The translations under genes and the position numbers were made by a program. A model generated the notes under the pieces. That model was not told where the DNA came from. It made no database searches and saw only the letters and a program-made list of their open reading frames with translations. Positions 1-8,881 of a DNA stretch of 64,000 bases are shown here, one piece after another. Each line of letters starts with the position of its first letter. Position 1 is the stretch's first letter. Source of the DNA: DASRDB01 sp035652815 (GTDB lineage: Bacteria > Chloroflexota > Ktedonobacteria > Ktedonobacterales > Ktedonobacteraceae); NCBI GenBank assembly GCA_035652815.1, contig DASRDB010000003.1, positions 879,767-943,766 of the forward strand. The letters run 5' to 3'.

Positions 1-1
1 G

Positions 2-319
2 GGCTTAGTCATTGGTTCCTTACCCTATAGCCTGCTTCCCATTGGCTTCCTTGCTATGGCCATACCTGTCGTGAATGTTCTTATCGCCGTTCCCTTATCC
101 CTATTGCTCTTCTTTCTGCTCGCGCTCTGGCCTCTCTACCTCTTCGGGCAGGCGGTGCTTGGCTTCGTCCTGCTGCTATCGAAACGCAGGTGGCCGATAG
201 GAGTTGGCATTCTTGTCATGATGTTCTTTATTCTCGTCGCGCAACTCCTGGGATGGATTCACTGGCCCCAGAGTTTCTTGCAGCAAATATTTCCACCCTT
301 GCACTTTCGTTTTACGTAA
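2..319 (+). CDS. C-terminal part of a membrane protein (cut by window edge)
   Basis: The frame is open from the first bases of the window and an internal ATG at 56 is only one possible start, so this is most likely the tail of a longer gene. The visible ~105 residues are almost entirely hydrophobic and form about three membrane segments, with a short basic SKRRW turn between the second and third. It ends 7 bases before the next membrane-protein gene, so the two are probably co-transcribed. The family is not recognised. Confidence 0.55.
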   Translation, partial: GLVIGSLPYSLLPIGFLAMAIPVVNVLIAVPLSLLLFFLLALWPLYLFGQAVLGFVLLLSKRRWPIGVGILVMMFFILVAQLLGWIHWPQSFLQQIFPPLHFRFT

Positions 320-326
320 CACAACT

Positions 327-695
327 ATGAACAATGTGTTTCTCTTCTTCGCCTGTATCGTTCTCGTTCTCCTGGTGCTGCTGCTCTATGTGCGCATTCA
401 TCAGGGAGATCAGCGCACCATCTCAGTGACAAATCAGATGTTCCTGCCCCTGCTCAGCGCGCTCGTCATTACGCTTGGCGCGCTGTACAATCAAGGAGAC
501 AAATGCGCGCAAGGTCCCCCTGGCGATTTGCGCTACCTCGCCCTCACGGGAGTGTTACTCATCATGTTTGCTGGTGTACTCCTTTATGCGCTCAACTATC
601 ATCACGACCGCCGCATTCTCACTGACGCCACGCTCTTCTCTGTCATTCTGGTACTGCTCATCTTTGCCATCACGCAGGTAGTTCCATGCGGCTAA
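327..695 (+). CDS. small four-helix membrane protein, unknown function
   Basis: A 122-residue protein with about four hydrophobic helices: residues 3-22, 38-54, 67-87 and 100-118, joined by short polar loops. The ATG follows the preceding stop by 7 bases, suggesting translational coupling with the upstream membrane protein. No family motif is recognised. The overlapping frames at 475 and 555 (minus) are shadows. Confidence 0.6.
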   Translation: MNNVFLFFACIVLVLLVLLLYVRIHQGDQRTISVTNQMFLPLLSALVITLGALYNQGDKCAQGPPGDLRYLALTGVLLIMFAGVLLYALNYHHDRRILTDATLFSVILVLLIFAITQVVPCG

Positions 696-734
696 ACTGC
701 CTTCATCTGGCATGCCAATATAGAAAATTTGCTC

Positions 735-764
735 TTGACACCCCGCCAAAGCACCAACTATAGT
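735..764 (+). promoter_or_regulatory. sigma-70 type promoter upstream of recG
   Basis: TTGACA at 735-740 and TATAGT at 759-764 are separated by 18 bases. The predicted start near 771 leaves a leader of about 40 bases before the recG ATG at 810. Confidence 0.65.
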
Positions 765-809
765 ATGAAAACTGAAAAAAACCAGGCATTGAAAGTTTTA
801 TAAAATGTT

Positions 810-3563
810 ATGTCAAATACTATGCAAACACCGCTCATCCCTTTGATCGAACGCGCGCGTAAAGTGCTGCAATACGAACAACGTGGCAATCACCAGGATA
901 AAATTGTCCAGGGTGGCCTGGAACTGTTTGCCGTTCATTGGGCCGAGGAAGCCAGCAACGTCTGCAAAAAAGCCGGACTCGACCCGCGCCCCATTCATAC
1001 TTTTACCGAACATCTCGAAGGCTATCGCAAGCAGGACCCGATTCAGCGCGCCGCCAGCCTGCGCGCCGCCCTCGCCATTCTCAACGAACTGGCTGATAAC
1101 GGCGCACCTCAAAGACCCGGCACACCCATTCTATCCAACCCTACCCAGAAGAAACCCATTGCGCCTATCAGCCAACCTGACCCTGCTCAGAAAAAGCCTG
1201 TTACACCTATCAACCAACCTGAACATACGCAGACTGCCGCAAATACGGCAAGTCTTTCTAAAACAACAGGCCAACCAGCCAGCACACCTGCTGTAATCAA
1301 TGGCGAAACAAAACCTGCGTCAAAGCCAACCCCGCAAAAGAAGCCAGATAATCCCATCGGGCTTGAAGCCGATATGTCCGCCAGCCATGCCTCGCTGACC
1401 CTTTTAAGCGCCGATGTTACCGCCGTTCCCGGTGTTGGCACCACCAGTGCGGCAAAGTTGCGCAGCCTGGGCATTCGCACCATTCGCGACCTGCTTTTCT
1501 ATTTCCCGCGCCAGCACCGCGACTACAGCAAGCTCGAAAAAATCGCCAATCTTCCCTTCAATGAAGTCACCACCACCATTGGCCTGCTGTGGGAAGTTGA
1601 GACGGTGCGCGGCGGCAGCGGTCGCTCTCGCACCATCGCCACCATCTCCGATGACACCGGCAAGATGCGCGTCACCTGGTTCAACCAGTCCTATTTACAA
1701 AAACAACTGGAAAAGGCCAAAGGCGAATACATCGTCGTGACAGGCACAAAGCAGCGTTTTGGCAACAAGGTCGAATTTACTGTGCGCAGCCACGAACTTC
1801 CCGAGCGCGGCGAACCACTTAATACCGGTCGCTTAGTCCCCATCTACCCGCTTACTGAGGGGCTGAGCGCCAAAGCCCTGCGCAAATACACCAAATATGT
1901 CGTTGATCGCTACGCGGGCGTCATTCCCGAACACCTGCCCGCCTCGATTCGCCGCGAGGGCAAGCTGCTTCCCCTACCAGAGGCTGTGTCCCAGATTCAC
2001 TATCCCGAAAACGAAGAGATGCTGCTCGCCAGCCGCCGCCGCCTGGGTTTCGACGAATTCTTCATGATTCACCTGGGCATGCAGGAACGCCGCACACGCT
2101 GGCAGCGCGAAACTCCACAGGGCAACGCCTTTTTCATAGACTATAAGAAAATCTTTGTAGATACGGTAGATATTGACGAGACAGCAGCAGATACAAACAA
2201 CGAGCAAACGCTAGACCTGCCATCTACGGGCGCGACTCTCTGGTCAGAACTCGCGCTCGATCAGCCCTTTGAAGCCACACTGCCTTTTCGCTTCACGAAT
2301 GCGCAGCGCCGCGTCATCATCGAAATCTTCCGCGACCTTGCACGTTCGCAGCCCATGTGCCGCTTGTTGCAAGGTGATGTCGGCGCGGGTAAAACCGCCG
2401 TTGCCGCTGTCGCGCTCCTCATGGCCGCGCTCAACGGCTACCAGGGTGCGATTATGGCCCCCACCGAACTGCTCGCCGAGCAGCACGCTAGAAGTATCAG
2501 CGCCATGCTCGAACCGTTCGGCATCCGTACCGTGTTGCTGACAGGCAGCCTGCGCCAGCGCGAGCGCAATATGGGCCGCTCCGCCATCGAATCCGGTCAG
2601 GCAATGGTGGCAATTGGCACGCACGCCCTGATTCAGGAAGATGTCACCTTTCAAAAGCTTGGCCTGGTCATCGTGGACGAGCAGCATCGCTTCGGCGTCG
2701 AGCAGCGCGATCTGTTGCGCCAGAAAGGCTATCACCCCCACATGCTGGTGATGACTGCCACACCCATTCCGCGCACACTCGCCCTGACGCTCTACGGCGA
2801 CCTGGATGTCTCCGTCATTGACCAGTTGCCCCCTGGTCGCCAGAAGATCATTACGCGCTGGCGTAGTGGCGCGCGCCGCGACGAGGCCTACAAACTTATC
2901 GCCCAGCAGGTTGCCGAGGGCAGGCAGGCTTTCATTATCTGTCCTCTGATCGAAGAATCCGAATCGCTGGCCGTCAAAGCCGCGACCGTCGAATACGAAC
3001 GTCTGAGCCGCGATGTCTTTCCAAACCTGCGCCTCGGCCTGCTGCATGGCGGCATGAAAGCAGCCGACAAAGACGCCATTATGCGCGAATTTCGCGATGG
3101 CAAACTCGATGTCCTGGTAGCCACTTCGGTCATTGAGGTTGGCATCGACGTTCCCAACGCGACGGTGATGGTTATTGAGGACGCCGACCGCTTTGGTCTC
3201 TCGCAGCTTCACCAGTTTCGCGGGCGAGTCGGGCGCGGCAAGCATCAATCCTACTGCTACGTCCTCAGCGCCGACGCCAGCCTGCAAGCGCAGGAACGCC
3301 TGGAAATCTTCCAGAACACCGATGATGGCTTCCGTCTCGCCGAAGCCGACCTCAAGCTGCGCGGCCCCGGCGATTTCTTCGGTGTGCGCCAGAGCGGCGT
3401 TCCCGAATTGCGCATTGCCGACCTGAGCGATACCCCGCTCATCGAACTCTCGCAAAAGCTCGCCGCTAAACTCTGGGAGAGCGATCCCTACCTGAAAAAG
3501 CCAGAACACGCGGCCCTGCGCGAAAAAATGCATCTCTTCTGGCAGGATATCATGATGCACTGA
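810..3563 (+). CDS. recG: ATP-dependent DNA helicase RecG
   Basis: RecG remodels stalled replication forks and branch-migrates Holliday junctions. The 917-residue protein is longer than the usual ~690-780 because of an N-terminal segment and a Pro/Gln/Thr-rich linker at about residues 95-185; such N-terminal extensions are known in some RecG lineages. After the linker come a helix-hairpin-helix-like stretch (VPGVGTTSAAKLRSLGI), the wedge/OB domain, Walker A GDVGAGKT near residue 522, the DEQH box near 623, and helicase domain 2 with HQFRGRVGRG. The ATG at 810 follows a consensus promoter by about 45 bases. No other gene is clearly in its transcript. Long antisense frames across it (for example 2244-3587) are shadows of its codon pattern. 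Confidence 0.96.
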   Translation: MSNTMQTPLIPLIERARKVLQYEQRGNHQDKIVQGGLELFAVHWAEEASNVCKKAGLDPRPIHTFTEHLEGYRKQDPIQRAASLRAALAILNELADNGAPQRPGTPILSNPTQKKPIAPISQPDPAQKKPVTPINQPEHTQTAANTASLSKTTGQPASTPAVINGETKPASKPTPQKKPDNPIGLEADMSASHASLTLLSADVTAVPGVGTTSAAKLRSLGIRTIRDLLFYFPRQHRDYSKLEKIANLPFNEVTTTIGLLWEVETVRGGSGRSRTIATISDDTGKMRVTWFNQSYLQKQLEKAKGEYIVVTGTKQRFGNKVEFTVRSHELPERGEPLNTGRLVPIYPLTEGLSAKALRKYTKYVVDRYAGVIPEHLPASIRREGKLLPLPEAVSQIHYPENEEMLLASRRRLGFDEFFMIHLGMQERRTRWQRETPQGNAFFIDYKKIFVDTVDIDETAADTNNEQTLDLPSTGATLWSELALDQPFEATLPFRFTNAQRRVIIEIFRDLARSQPMCRLLQGDVGAGKTAVAAVALLMAALNGYQGAIMAPTELLAEQHARSISAMLEPFGIRTVLLTGSLRQRERNMGRSAIESGQAMVAIGTHALIQEDVTFQKLGLVIVDEQHRFGVEQRDLLRQKGYHPHMLVMTATPIPRTLALTLYGDLDVSVIDQLPPGRQKIITRWRSGARRDEAYKLIAQQVAEGRQAFIICPLIEESESLAVKAATVEYERLSRDVFPNLRLGLLHGGMKAADKDAIMREFRDGKLDVLVATSVIEVGIDVPNATVMVIEDADRFGLSQLHQFRGRVGRGKHQSYCYVLSADASLQAQERLEIFQNTDDGFRLAEADLKLRGPGDFFGVRQSGVPELRIADLSDTPLIELSQKLAAKLWESDPYLKKPEHAALREKMHLFWQDIMMH

Positions 3564-3594
3564 TATGGGGGAATAAACCCTTTTCAAGGTATGT

Positions 3595-3600
3595 TATAAT
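3595..3600 (+). promoter_or_regulatory. -10 box for the RRM protein gene
   Basis: A perfect TATAAT at 3595-3600 lies about 100 bases before the RRM protein start. No good -35 box is seen at the proper spacing (3572-3577 reads AATAAA). The predicted transcript start near 3607 falls on an ATG. Confidence 0.4.
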
Positions 3601-3698
3601 GAGCATATGGCATCGAAAGGACATTGGAACGCTTCTGTGAGAAACGGTTTCTTCGAGCGTCAATGCAAGAACAGATGCCGCCACAGGAGCGTTTCTTC

Positions 3699-4010
3699 AT
3701 GAGAATCTATGTAGGGGGTCTTCCCTACCAAACCACCGAGCAAGACCTGATTGACCTGTTTGGACAAACCGGAGAGGTCACAGAGGCCACCGTCATTACC
3801 GATCGCGACACAGGACGCAGCAAAGGCTTCGGCTTTGTTGAGATGAGCAACGACGAGGAAGCTCGCACCGCTATCGAACGTCTGAACGGCACCCAGTTGG
3901 GCACGCGAACCATCACTGTCAACGAAGCTCGTAAACGCGAGGACAATGACAGAGGGTCCTACGGACGGGATCGCCGCCCGTATAACAACAATCGCGGTCG
4001 TCGCTACTAA
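3699..4010 (+). CDS. RRM-domain RNA-binding protein
   Basis: A single RNA-recognition motif occupies residues 1-80 of a 103-residue protein: RNP2 is IYVGGLPY, RNP1 is KGFGFVEM. The basic, Arg/Gly/Tyr-rich tail (RGSYGRDRRPYNNNRGRRY) matches the glycine-rich RNA-binding protein layout of cyanobacteria and other bacteria, where such proteins act as cold-induced RNA chaperones (family knowledge). The start chosen is ATG 3699, with CAGGAG 9 bases upstream and the domain starting immediately. The longer frame from 3624 would add 25 residues unrelated to the fold. It is monocistronic, with a ~90-base leader after a TATAAT box. Confidence 0.92.
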   Translation: MRIYVGGLPYQTTEQDLIDLFGQTGEVTEATVITDRDTGRSKGFGFVEMSNDEEARTAIERLNGTQLGTRTITVNEARKREDNDRGSYGRDRRPYNNNRGRRY

Positions 4011-4049
4011 TTTCCCTGGCACGCTGGCGTAAAAAACTCTACGCTATTT

Positions 4050-4085
4050 AGCAGGTTAGTCTATTCACTGGCCTGCTATCTCTAT
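4050..4085 (+). terminator. possible terminator after the RRM gene
   Basis: AGCAGG at 4050-4055 can pair with CCTGCT at 4072-4077, followed by a T-rich run (CTATTTTT). The stem is only 6 bp with a long loop, so the call is weak. The remaining gap to 4342 holds the inverted repeat listed next. Confidence 0.35.
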
Positions 4086-4196
4086 TTTTGGCACCATTCC
4101 AGAAAAGCCACGCTATAGCCAATAAACGTTAAGATATATATGAGGCTGTGTTAAAAAGCCGCCTTTTTCACGAATGTTCACAAAATAGGAGCCGGG

Positions 4197-4279
4197 TTTT
4201 GTAGGGCCGCGCTTCAGCGCGTCCCCCTGTCCTACATCGGCACGAGAAGCTGGACGCGCTGAAGCGCGGCCCTACAAAA
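4197..4279. repeat. inverted-repeat element, 28-nt perfect arms
   Basis: Arms 4197-4224 and 4252-4279 are perfect reverse complements, starting TTTTGTAGGGCCGCGC and enclosing 27 bases. The outer end (GTAGGG) and the head-to-head arm design resemble the element at 52784-52864. It lies in a 331-base gap with no gene. Confidence 0.75.
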
Positions 4280-4341
4280 CCATCCCACATTATTGTGTGA
4301 GGGTTCATTTACAAAGCAACATCTTTCAGGAGGAATACAGA

Positions 4342-4716
4342 TTGGTCATTCGTATTGCAATCATGGTCTTGCGCGTCACAGTCCTGATTAACCTTATTTT
4401 GGGTATCCTGTTCTGGACGGGCAACGCGGATAGTCTTATCATCGTTCACATCATCCTGGGCTTGCTGGCCGTGATCTCCCTCTTTACTATCGGCATTGTC
4501 CAGGGAGTGCGCAAGGGTGGCAGTTTCCCGCTCGCCCTGGCGACTTTTGTCGTTGGCTTCCTGCTCGCCTTCATTGGCCTCTTCCAGACGCGCTGGAATC
4601 TCGGCTCCAGCCAGTGGGTCATCCAGGTCATTCACCTGCTGCTCGGCCTCGCCGCCATCGGCCTCGGCGAAATGATAGCCGGACGCTATCGCCGCCTGCA
4701 GGCAAACGTCGCGTAA
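4342..4716 (+). CDS. small membrane protein, unknown function
   Basis: A 124-residue protein with four hydrophobic helices and a short basic tail (GRYRRLQANVA). The start chosen is TTG 4342, because a perfect AGGAGG lies at 4328-4333, 8 bases upstream; a GTG at 4297 in frame has no ribosome site. The helix pattern (VLRVTVLINLILGILF, then HIILGLLAVISL) looks like a small integral membrane protein of the kind often left unnamed in Chloroflexi. No catalytic or binding motif is seen. A terminator follows directly. Confidence 0.7.
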   Translation: MVIRIAIMVLRVTVLINLILGILFWTGNADSLIIVHIILGLLAVISLFTIGIVQGVRKGGSFPLALATFVVGFLLAFIGLFQTRWNLGSSQWVIQVIHLLLGLAAIGLGEMIAGRYRRLQANVA

Positions 4717-4718
4717 AC

Positions 4719-4766
4719 AAAAAGGGCGCATTCATCAACTGCGACGAATGCGCTCTTTTCCTTTTT
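4719..4766 (+). terminator. Rho-independent terminator
   Basis: AAAAAGGGCGCATTCATC at 4719-4736 pairs with GACGAATGCGCTCTTTT at 4743-4759, followed by CCTTTTT. It ends the small membrane protein gene. Confidence 0.8.
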
Positions 4767-4948
4767 AGAAACATTACACTTCATAGCTTCCAGAAGTCTC
4801 CAACACTACCCTAAGCGGCTTTTCCCCCTCTTTTTAGCAACACTAATAGCCATCTAGCATCAACCTCGCTTCATATGCGATGATAATATTGGAGTAAACA
4901 TCCATCCAACCCCGCAATAGAGCCTGCTACAACGGAAGGAGAAACATC

Positions 4949-5956
4949 ATGAGCATTCTGGTGACATGCATGGGCGAAAGCCTGATCGATTTTGTTCCCC
5001 TCAATACGGGGGTATCGAGTGTATCTCATGCGGAAGAAGGAAAGGGAACGCCACAAGAAACCAGGAACACCGATTTCCGTATGTACGCGGGCGGCTCGTT
5101 GTTTAATGTTGCGATTGGTCTTGCTCGTCTGGAGCAACATACCGCCTTTGCAGGGAAAATCGCGGACGACTACTTTGGGCATCATCTCTTGCATACTTTG
5201 CAAGCAGAGGGGGTTGATACGCGCTTCGTGGCGGTAGCAAAGGCGCAGACGACGCTGGCCTTTGTGACGATGGAAGCGGGAGAACCAGCCTTCACCTTTT
5301 ATGGCGAGGGAACGGCTGATACGCTGCTGACCGTGAATGACGTACCAGAATCCCTCTACTCGGAGACCAATATCTTACACATCGGTTCGATCAGCCTGCT
5401 GCGCGGCATAACGCCGCAAACCGTCCTGGCAACCGTTGAACGTCTCAAAGGGAAGGCTTTGCTCTCGCTCGATCCGAACATACGCCGCGATCTGGTACAG
5501 GATGAGGCAAAGTATCGTGCCTTACTCCAACATCTAATCGCACTCACCGATATTTTTAAACTGAGCTACGTTGATCTCGCGTGGCTGCTGCCTGGAATAC
5601 CAATGGAAGAGGCTATCAGGCAATTGTGCGCGCTCGGGCCTGCGCTGGTCATGGTGACACATGGAGAGAAAGGTGTTCTGGCGCGCACTGACACATCACA
5701 AACGCTTTCGGTTCCGACTTTTCCGGTCACAGTAAGCGATACCGTTGGCGCGGGCGATTCGTTCTGCGCCGGAACACTAGGCTGGTTAGCCGACCATGCC
5801 ATCACCACTCGCGAGCAGGTCTTAGCTATGTCCGAGCCAGAACTACAAGAAATGCTGCGTTTCGCGTCAGCGGTGGCAGCATTGAACTGCACACGCCCTG
5901 GCGCAAATCCCCCGCGCCGCACTGAAGTAGAGCAATTCCTTCAAACTGGGTTATAA
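4949..5956 (+). CDS. PfkB-family sugar kinase, probable fructokinase
   Basis: A ribokinase/PfkB-fold kinase of 335 residues. The N-terminal PfkB signature region (GGSLFNVAIGLARL, about residue 50) and the C-terminal signature DTVGAGDSFCAG are both present, with the catalytic base Asp at residue 270. It starts at ATG 4949 after a strong GGAAGGAG. Just 57 bases downstream and on the same strand is an amylosucrase, which releases fructose from sucrose; that context makes fructose the likely substrate (inference). A gataat-like -10 lies at 4882 with no convincing -35. Other PfkB substrates such as ribose or 2-keto-3-deoxygluconate are not excluded. Confidence 0.88.
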   Translation: MSILVTCMGESLIDFVPLNTGVSSVSHAEEGKGTPQETRNTDFRMYAGGSLFNVAIGLARLEQHTAFAGKIADDYFGHHLLHTLQAEGVDTRFVAVAKAQTTLAFVTMEAGEPAFTFYGEGTADTLLTVNDVPESLYSETNILHIGSISLLRGITPQTVLATVERLKGKALLSLDPNIRRDLVQDEAKYRALLQHLIALTDIFKLSYVDLAWLLPGIPMEEAIRQLCALGPALVMVTHGEKGVLARTDTSQTLSVPTFPVTVSDTVGAGDSFCAGTLGWLADHAITTREQVLAMSEPELQEMLRFASAVAALNCTRPGANPPRRTEVEQFLQTGL

Positions 5957-6013
5957 CACTCCTTTCTCAGGCATACCCACGCAAGCTCATTTTAACGTTT
6001 TCGAGGCAAAATC

Positions 6014-7975
6014 ATGATCGATGTACAATGGGTTCATTCACAGGCCGATTTAACACTCAAGCGGCTCTGGCCACGCCTGCAAACAGCTTTTCGCGACGAA
6101 GCTAACGCCGCTCGCGATGACTGGCACACTTTTGAGACACGGTTACGTCAACAGTGGGAACGCCTCTTCGGGCTACTACTGAATCTCTATGGCACACACT
6201 ATGACTTTTTCTACCACCTGGAAGAGTTGCTGTATGCGACTACGCGAAGCTGGTTTGCGCGTCCCGCGTGGCTCAAGGAACTGGATGCGCGCCGCGAAGC
6301 TGATCCGGGCTGGTTTCAGTCTCAGAAGATGGTCGGCGCGATGTGCTACGTCGATTTGTTTGCCGGGAACCTCAAAGGCCTGCGCTGCCGCCTGCCCTAC
6401 TTCAAAGAGCTTGGACTTACCTATCTTCACCTGATGCCACTTTTCGAATCGCCCGAGGGGAATAGTGACGGTGGTTACGCGGTCAGCAGCTATCGCCACG
6501 TCAATCCCCGGCTCGGTACCATTGAAGAACTGTCCAAACTGGCGCGCGAGTTCCAGGAGGAAGGTATCAGCCTGGTTCTCGACTTCGTCTTCAATCATAC
6601 CTCTGACGAACACGAGTGGGCGCGGCGCGCACAGGCTGGCGACCCCGAATATGAAAACTTCTACTTTATCTTTCCCGACCGTACTATCCCCGATGCCTAT
6701 GAACGCACCCTGCGCGAAATCTTTCCCACTGTGCGGCGTGGCAGCTTCACGTGGCGCGAAGATATGCGTAAGTGGGTCTGGACGACCTTCAACAGCTTCC
6801 AGTGGGATCTGAACTATGCCAATCCGGCGGTCTTTCGCGCCATGACCGAAGAGATGCTGTTCATCGCCAACAGCGGCGTAGAGATTCTGCGTCTCGATGC
6901 CGTCGCCTTCATCTGGAAGCGCATGGGAACCAGTTGCGAGAACCAGCCGGAGGCCCACCAGATCATTCAGGCTTTTCGCGCCCTCATGAACATTGCCGCC
7001 CCCGCCGTTCTCTTCAAGTCTGAGGCCATTGTCCATCCCGACGACGTTATCAGCTACATCAGCCCGCAGGAATGCCAGATCAGCTACAACCCGTTGCTCA
7101 TGGCGCTGCTCTGGGAGTCGCTGGCAACCACCGAGGTCAAGCTGCTCGATCACTCTATGCGCACTCGTTTTCGCCTGCCGCCGGGTACCGCCTGGGTCAA
7201 CTACCTGCGTTCGCACGATGATATCGGCTGGACATTTGACGACAACGACGCCCGTTGGGAATGGATTGATCCACAGGGACACCGCTCGTTCCTGAACCAG
7301 TTCTACATGGGGCGTTTCTCCGGCTCCTTCGCGCGCGGTCTGCCATTTCAGGAGAATCCCGCCACCGGTGATGCCCGTATTTCCGGCACAATGGCTTCCC
7401 TGGCCGGATTGGAGCAGGCCCTACAATCTTCCGACCAGCAACAAATCGATCTCGCGGTGCGCCGCATTCGGCTGTTGTACAGCATTATCTTAAGCATCGG
7501 CGGCATTCCGCTCATCTACCTGGGCGACGAAGTGGGTACGCTCAACGATTATTCGTTCGCACATGACCCCCACAAAGCAAGTGATAATCGCTGGGTGCAT
7601 CGTCCAAAAACCAACTGGGACTGGCAGGAGCAAGTACGCAATGACCCCGCCTCACCTCATAATCGCATCTACACCGAATTGAAACGGTTAATCACGTTGC
7701 GCAAACAGCAACCGGCCATTTACGATAACGATACGGAGTTCATCGATACCGACAACCCGCATCTCTTCGGTTACGCCCGTCACGGCGGCAGCCAGCAACT
7801 CCTCATCATAGCCAATTTCTCCGCGTATCCCCAGTACATGGATGCCAACCTGCTACGCATGTACGGGACAAGTTACCACTTCACCGACCTGATTACCGGC
7901 CAGGCACTGGCAGCAGACCAACCTTTACTCCTGGAGCCATACCAGTATATGTGGTTGGAGGCAGCGAACAGCTAA
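6014..7975 (+). CDS. amylosucrase (GH13 alpha-glucan-forming sucrase)
   Basis: Amylosucrase (EC 2.4.1.4) uses sucrose to extend an alpha-1,4-glucan and frees fructose. The 653-residue length fits the family (about 630-650). Visible landmarks: the all-helical N-terminal domain typical of amylosucrases (1-90), then a GH13 barrel with YVDLFAGNLKGL, DFVFNHTSDEHEW, nucleophile Asp295 in RLDAVAFIWK, acid/base Glu337 in FKSEAIVHPDD, and the transition-state Asp402 in SHDDIGW. These motifs match amylosucrase better than trehalose synthase or alpha-amylase. No signal peptide is present, so it works in the cytoplasm. It follows the fructokinase gene by 57 bases with a modest GAGG site, suggesting a two-gene operon ending at the hairpin at 7996. 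Confidence 0.93.
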   Translation: MIDVQWVHSQADLTLKRLWPRLQTAFRDEANAARDDWHTFETRLRQQWERLFGLLLNLYGTHYDFFYHLEELLYATTRSWFARPAWLKELDARREADPGWFQSQKMVGAMCYVDLFAGNLKGLRCRLPYFKELGLTYLHLMPLFESPEGNSDGGYAVSSYRHVNPRLGTIEELSKLAREFQEEGISLVLDFVFNHTSDEHEWARRAQAGDPEYENFYFIFPDRTIPDAYERTLREIFPTVRRGSFTWREDMRKWVWTTFNSFQWDLNYANPAVFRAMTEEMLFIANSGVEILRLDAVAFIWKRMGTSCENQPEAHQIIQAFRALMNIAAPAVLFKSEAIVHPDDVISYISPQECQISYNPLLMALLWESLATTEVKLLDHSMRTRFRLPPGTAWVNYLRSHDDIGWTFDDNDARWEWIDPQGHRSFLNQFYMGRFSGSFARGLPFQENPATGDARISGTMASLAGLEQALQSSDQQQIDLAVRRIRLLYSIILSIGGIPLIYLGDEVGTLNDYSFAHDPHKASDNRWVHRPKTNWDWQEQVRNDPASPHNRIYTELKRLITLRKQQPAIYDNDTEFIDTDNPHLFGYARHGGSQQLLIIANFSAYPQYMDANLLRMYGTSYHFTDLITGQALAADQPLLLEPYQYMWLEAANS

Positions 7976-7995
7976 AGTTCCCGCAGGTGCTGGGA

Positions 7996-8034
7996 GACCG
8001 GAAGCCACCCGCCAGGAGTGTCTTCCGGTCGTTT
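7996..8034 (+). terminator. hairpin terminator after amylosucrase
   Basis: GACCGGAAG at 7996-8004 pairs with CTTCCGGTC at 8022-8030, followed by GTTT. The CGGAAG core also occurs in the inverted repeats at 15219 and 48217. The rest of the gap to 8192 shows nothing recognisable. Confidence 0.6.
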
Positions 8035-8191
8035 AACACAAGTCTTTCGTTCCCCTCACATCCTTACATAGAACCATTGATTAATTATTGCTTATATGGT
8101 TAAATGGAGAAAGCTTTTTGCCGTCCCTACCTGGGCCATATATAAGCAAAAAGCCGACAACTGAAAACTCTTTCAAAGGGGATTGGAAAGC

Positions 8192-8695
8192 GTGAGCAAC
8201 GAGAGGCAAGGGCGCATCGCCGTTTATCCAGGCAGCTTTGATCCATTGACCAACGGGCATCTTGATATTGCGCGCAGAGCAGCGAGGCTCTTTGATACTC
8301 TGATTGTAGCTGTATACGCCTTCCCGGCGAAGAATCTCCTCTTTTCTCTGGAGGAGCGCCTGCAACTGTGGCAGGAGGTTATCGCCAACGAGGGCCTGGA
8401 TAATGTGCGCGTGGACACCTTCAAGGAACTGCTGGTCGATTATGTGCGCTCCATTGGCGGGCAGGCCATCATCAAAGGTCTACGCTCGCCTAACGATTTC
8501 GAGGCCGAATTCCAACAGGGGCTAATGAATCGCAAACTCGCGCCTGAAATTGAAACCGTTTGCCTGCTCACCAACCTGCAACAGCTTTTTGTCAGTTCAT
8601 CTTTGCTGAAAGAGGTTGCCCGTCTGGGTGGAGATGTCACCGATATGCTCCCGCCCAACGTCGTCGTTGCGCTCAAAAACAAATTCAGCGAGTAA
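8192..8695 (+). CDS. coaD: phosphopantetheine adenylyltransferase
   Basis: CoaD joins AMP to 4'-phosphopantetheine, the penultimate step of coenzyme A synthesis. The 167-residue protein has the nucleotidyltransferase start YPGSFDPLTNGHLDI (TNGH is the T/HxGH motif), the IIKGLRSPNDFEAE core, and SSSLLKE in place of the ISSTxxR signature. GTG 8192 is chosen because AAAGGGG lies about 10 bases upstream; TTG 8183 is too close to that site. Genes for lipid synthesis (fabD, acpP) lie downstream on the same strand, so CoA and acyl-carrier functions are grouped here. Confidence 0.95.
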   Translation: MSNERQGRIAVYPGSFDPLTNGHLDIARRAARLFDTLIVAVYAFPAKNLLFSLEERLQLWQEVIANEGLDNVRVDTFKELLVDYVRSIGGQAIIKGLRSPNDFEAEFQQGLMNRKLAPEIETVCLLTNLQQLFVSSSLLKEVARLGGDVTDMLPPNVVVALKNKFSE

Positions 8696-8703
8696 CAACT
8701 GCA

Positions 8704-8835
8704 CGCCATGAAAAAGACCTCTTCGCATGTCATCCTGAGCGCCGCTCAGGATCTCGTGCTTGCCAGGTCAAGCCAGTGGAGGCCTGCGATCCTTCGCTGC
8801 GCTCAGGATGACATCTGGAGGCAGTGTGTAATAGC
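8704..8835. repeat. dispersed inverted-repeat element (TGTCATCCTGAGC family), copy 1
   Basis: Arms at 8728-8754 and 8788-8813 carry the TGTCATCCTGAGC / GCTCAGGATGACA ends shared with copies at 20858, 43651, 50520 and 58442. Flanks GCCATGAAAAAG on the left and TCTGGAGGCAG on the right are also shared with other copies, so the unit is about 130 bp. The left arm has diverged in its inner part. Confidence 0.8.
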
Positions 8836-8881
8836 ATGTATAGACAGCTAGCAAAGGTCTTGTTGAGAACGGAGGGAAGGC

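Noticed and set aside
2244..3587. 447-codon open frame on the minus strand
   Set aside because: Fully antisense to recG helicase motifs; caused by codon bias.
6176..7282. 368-codon minus-strand frame
   Set aside because: Antisense to amylosucrase with intact catalytic motifs.
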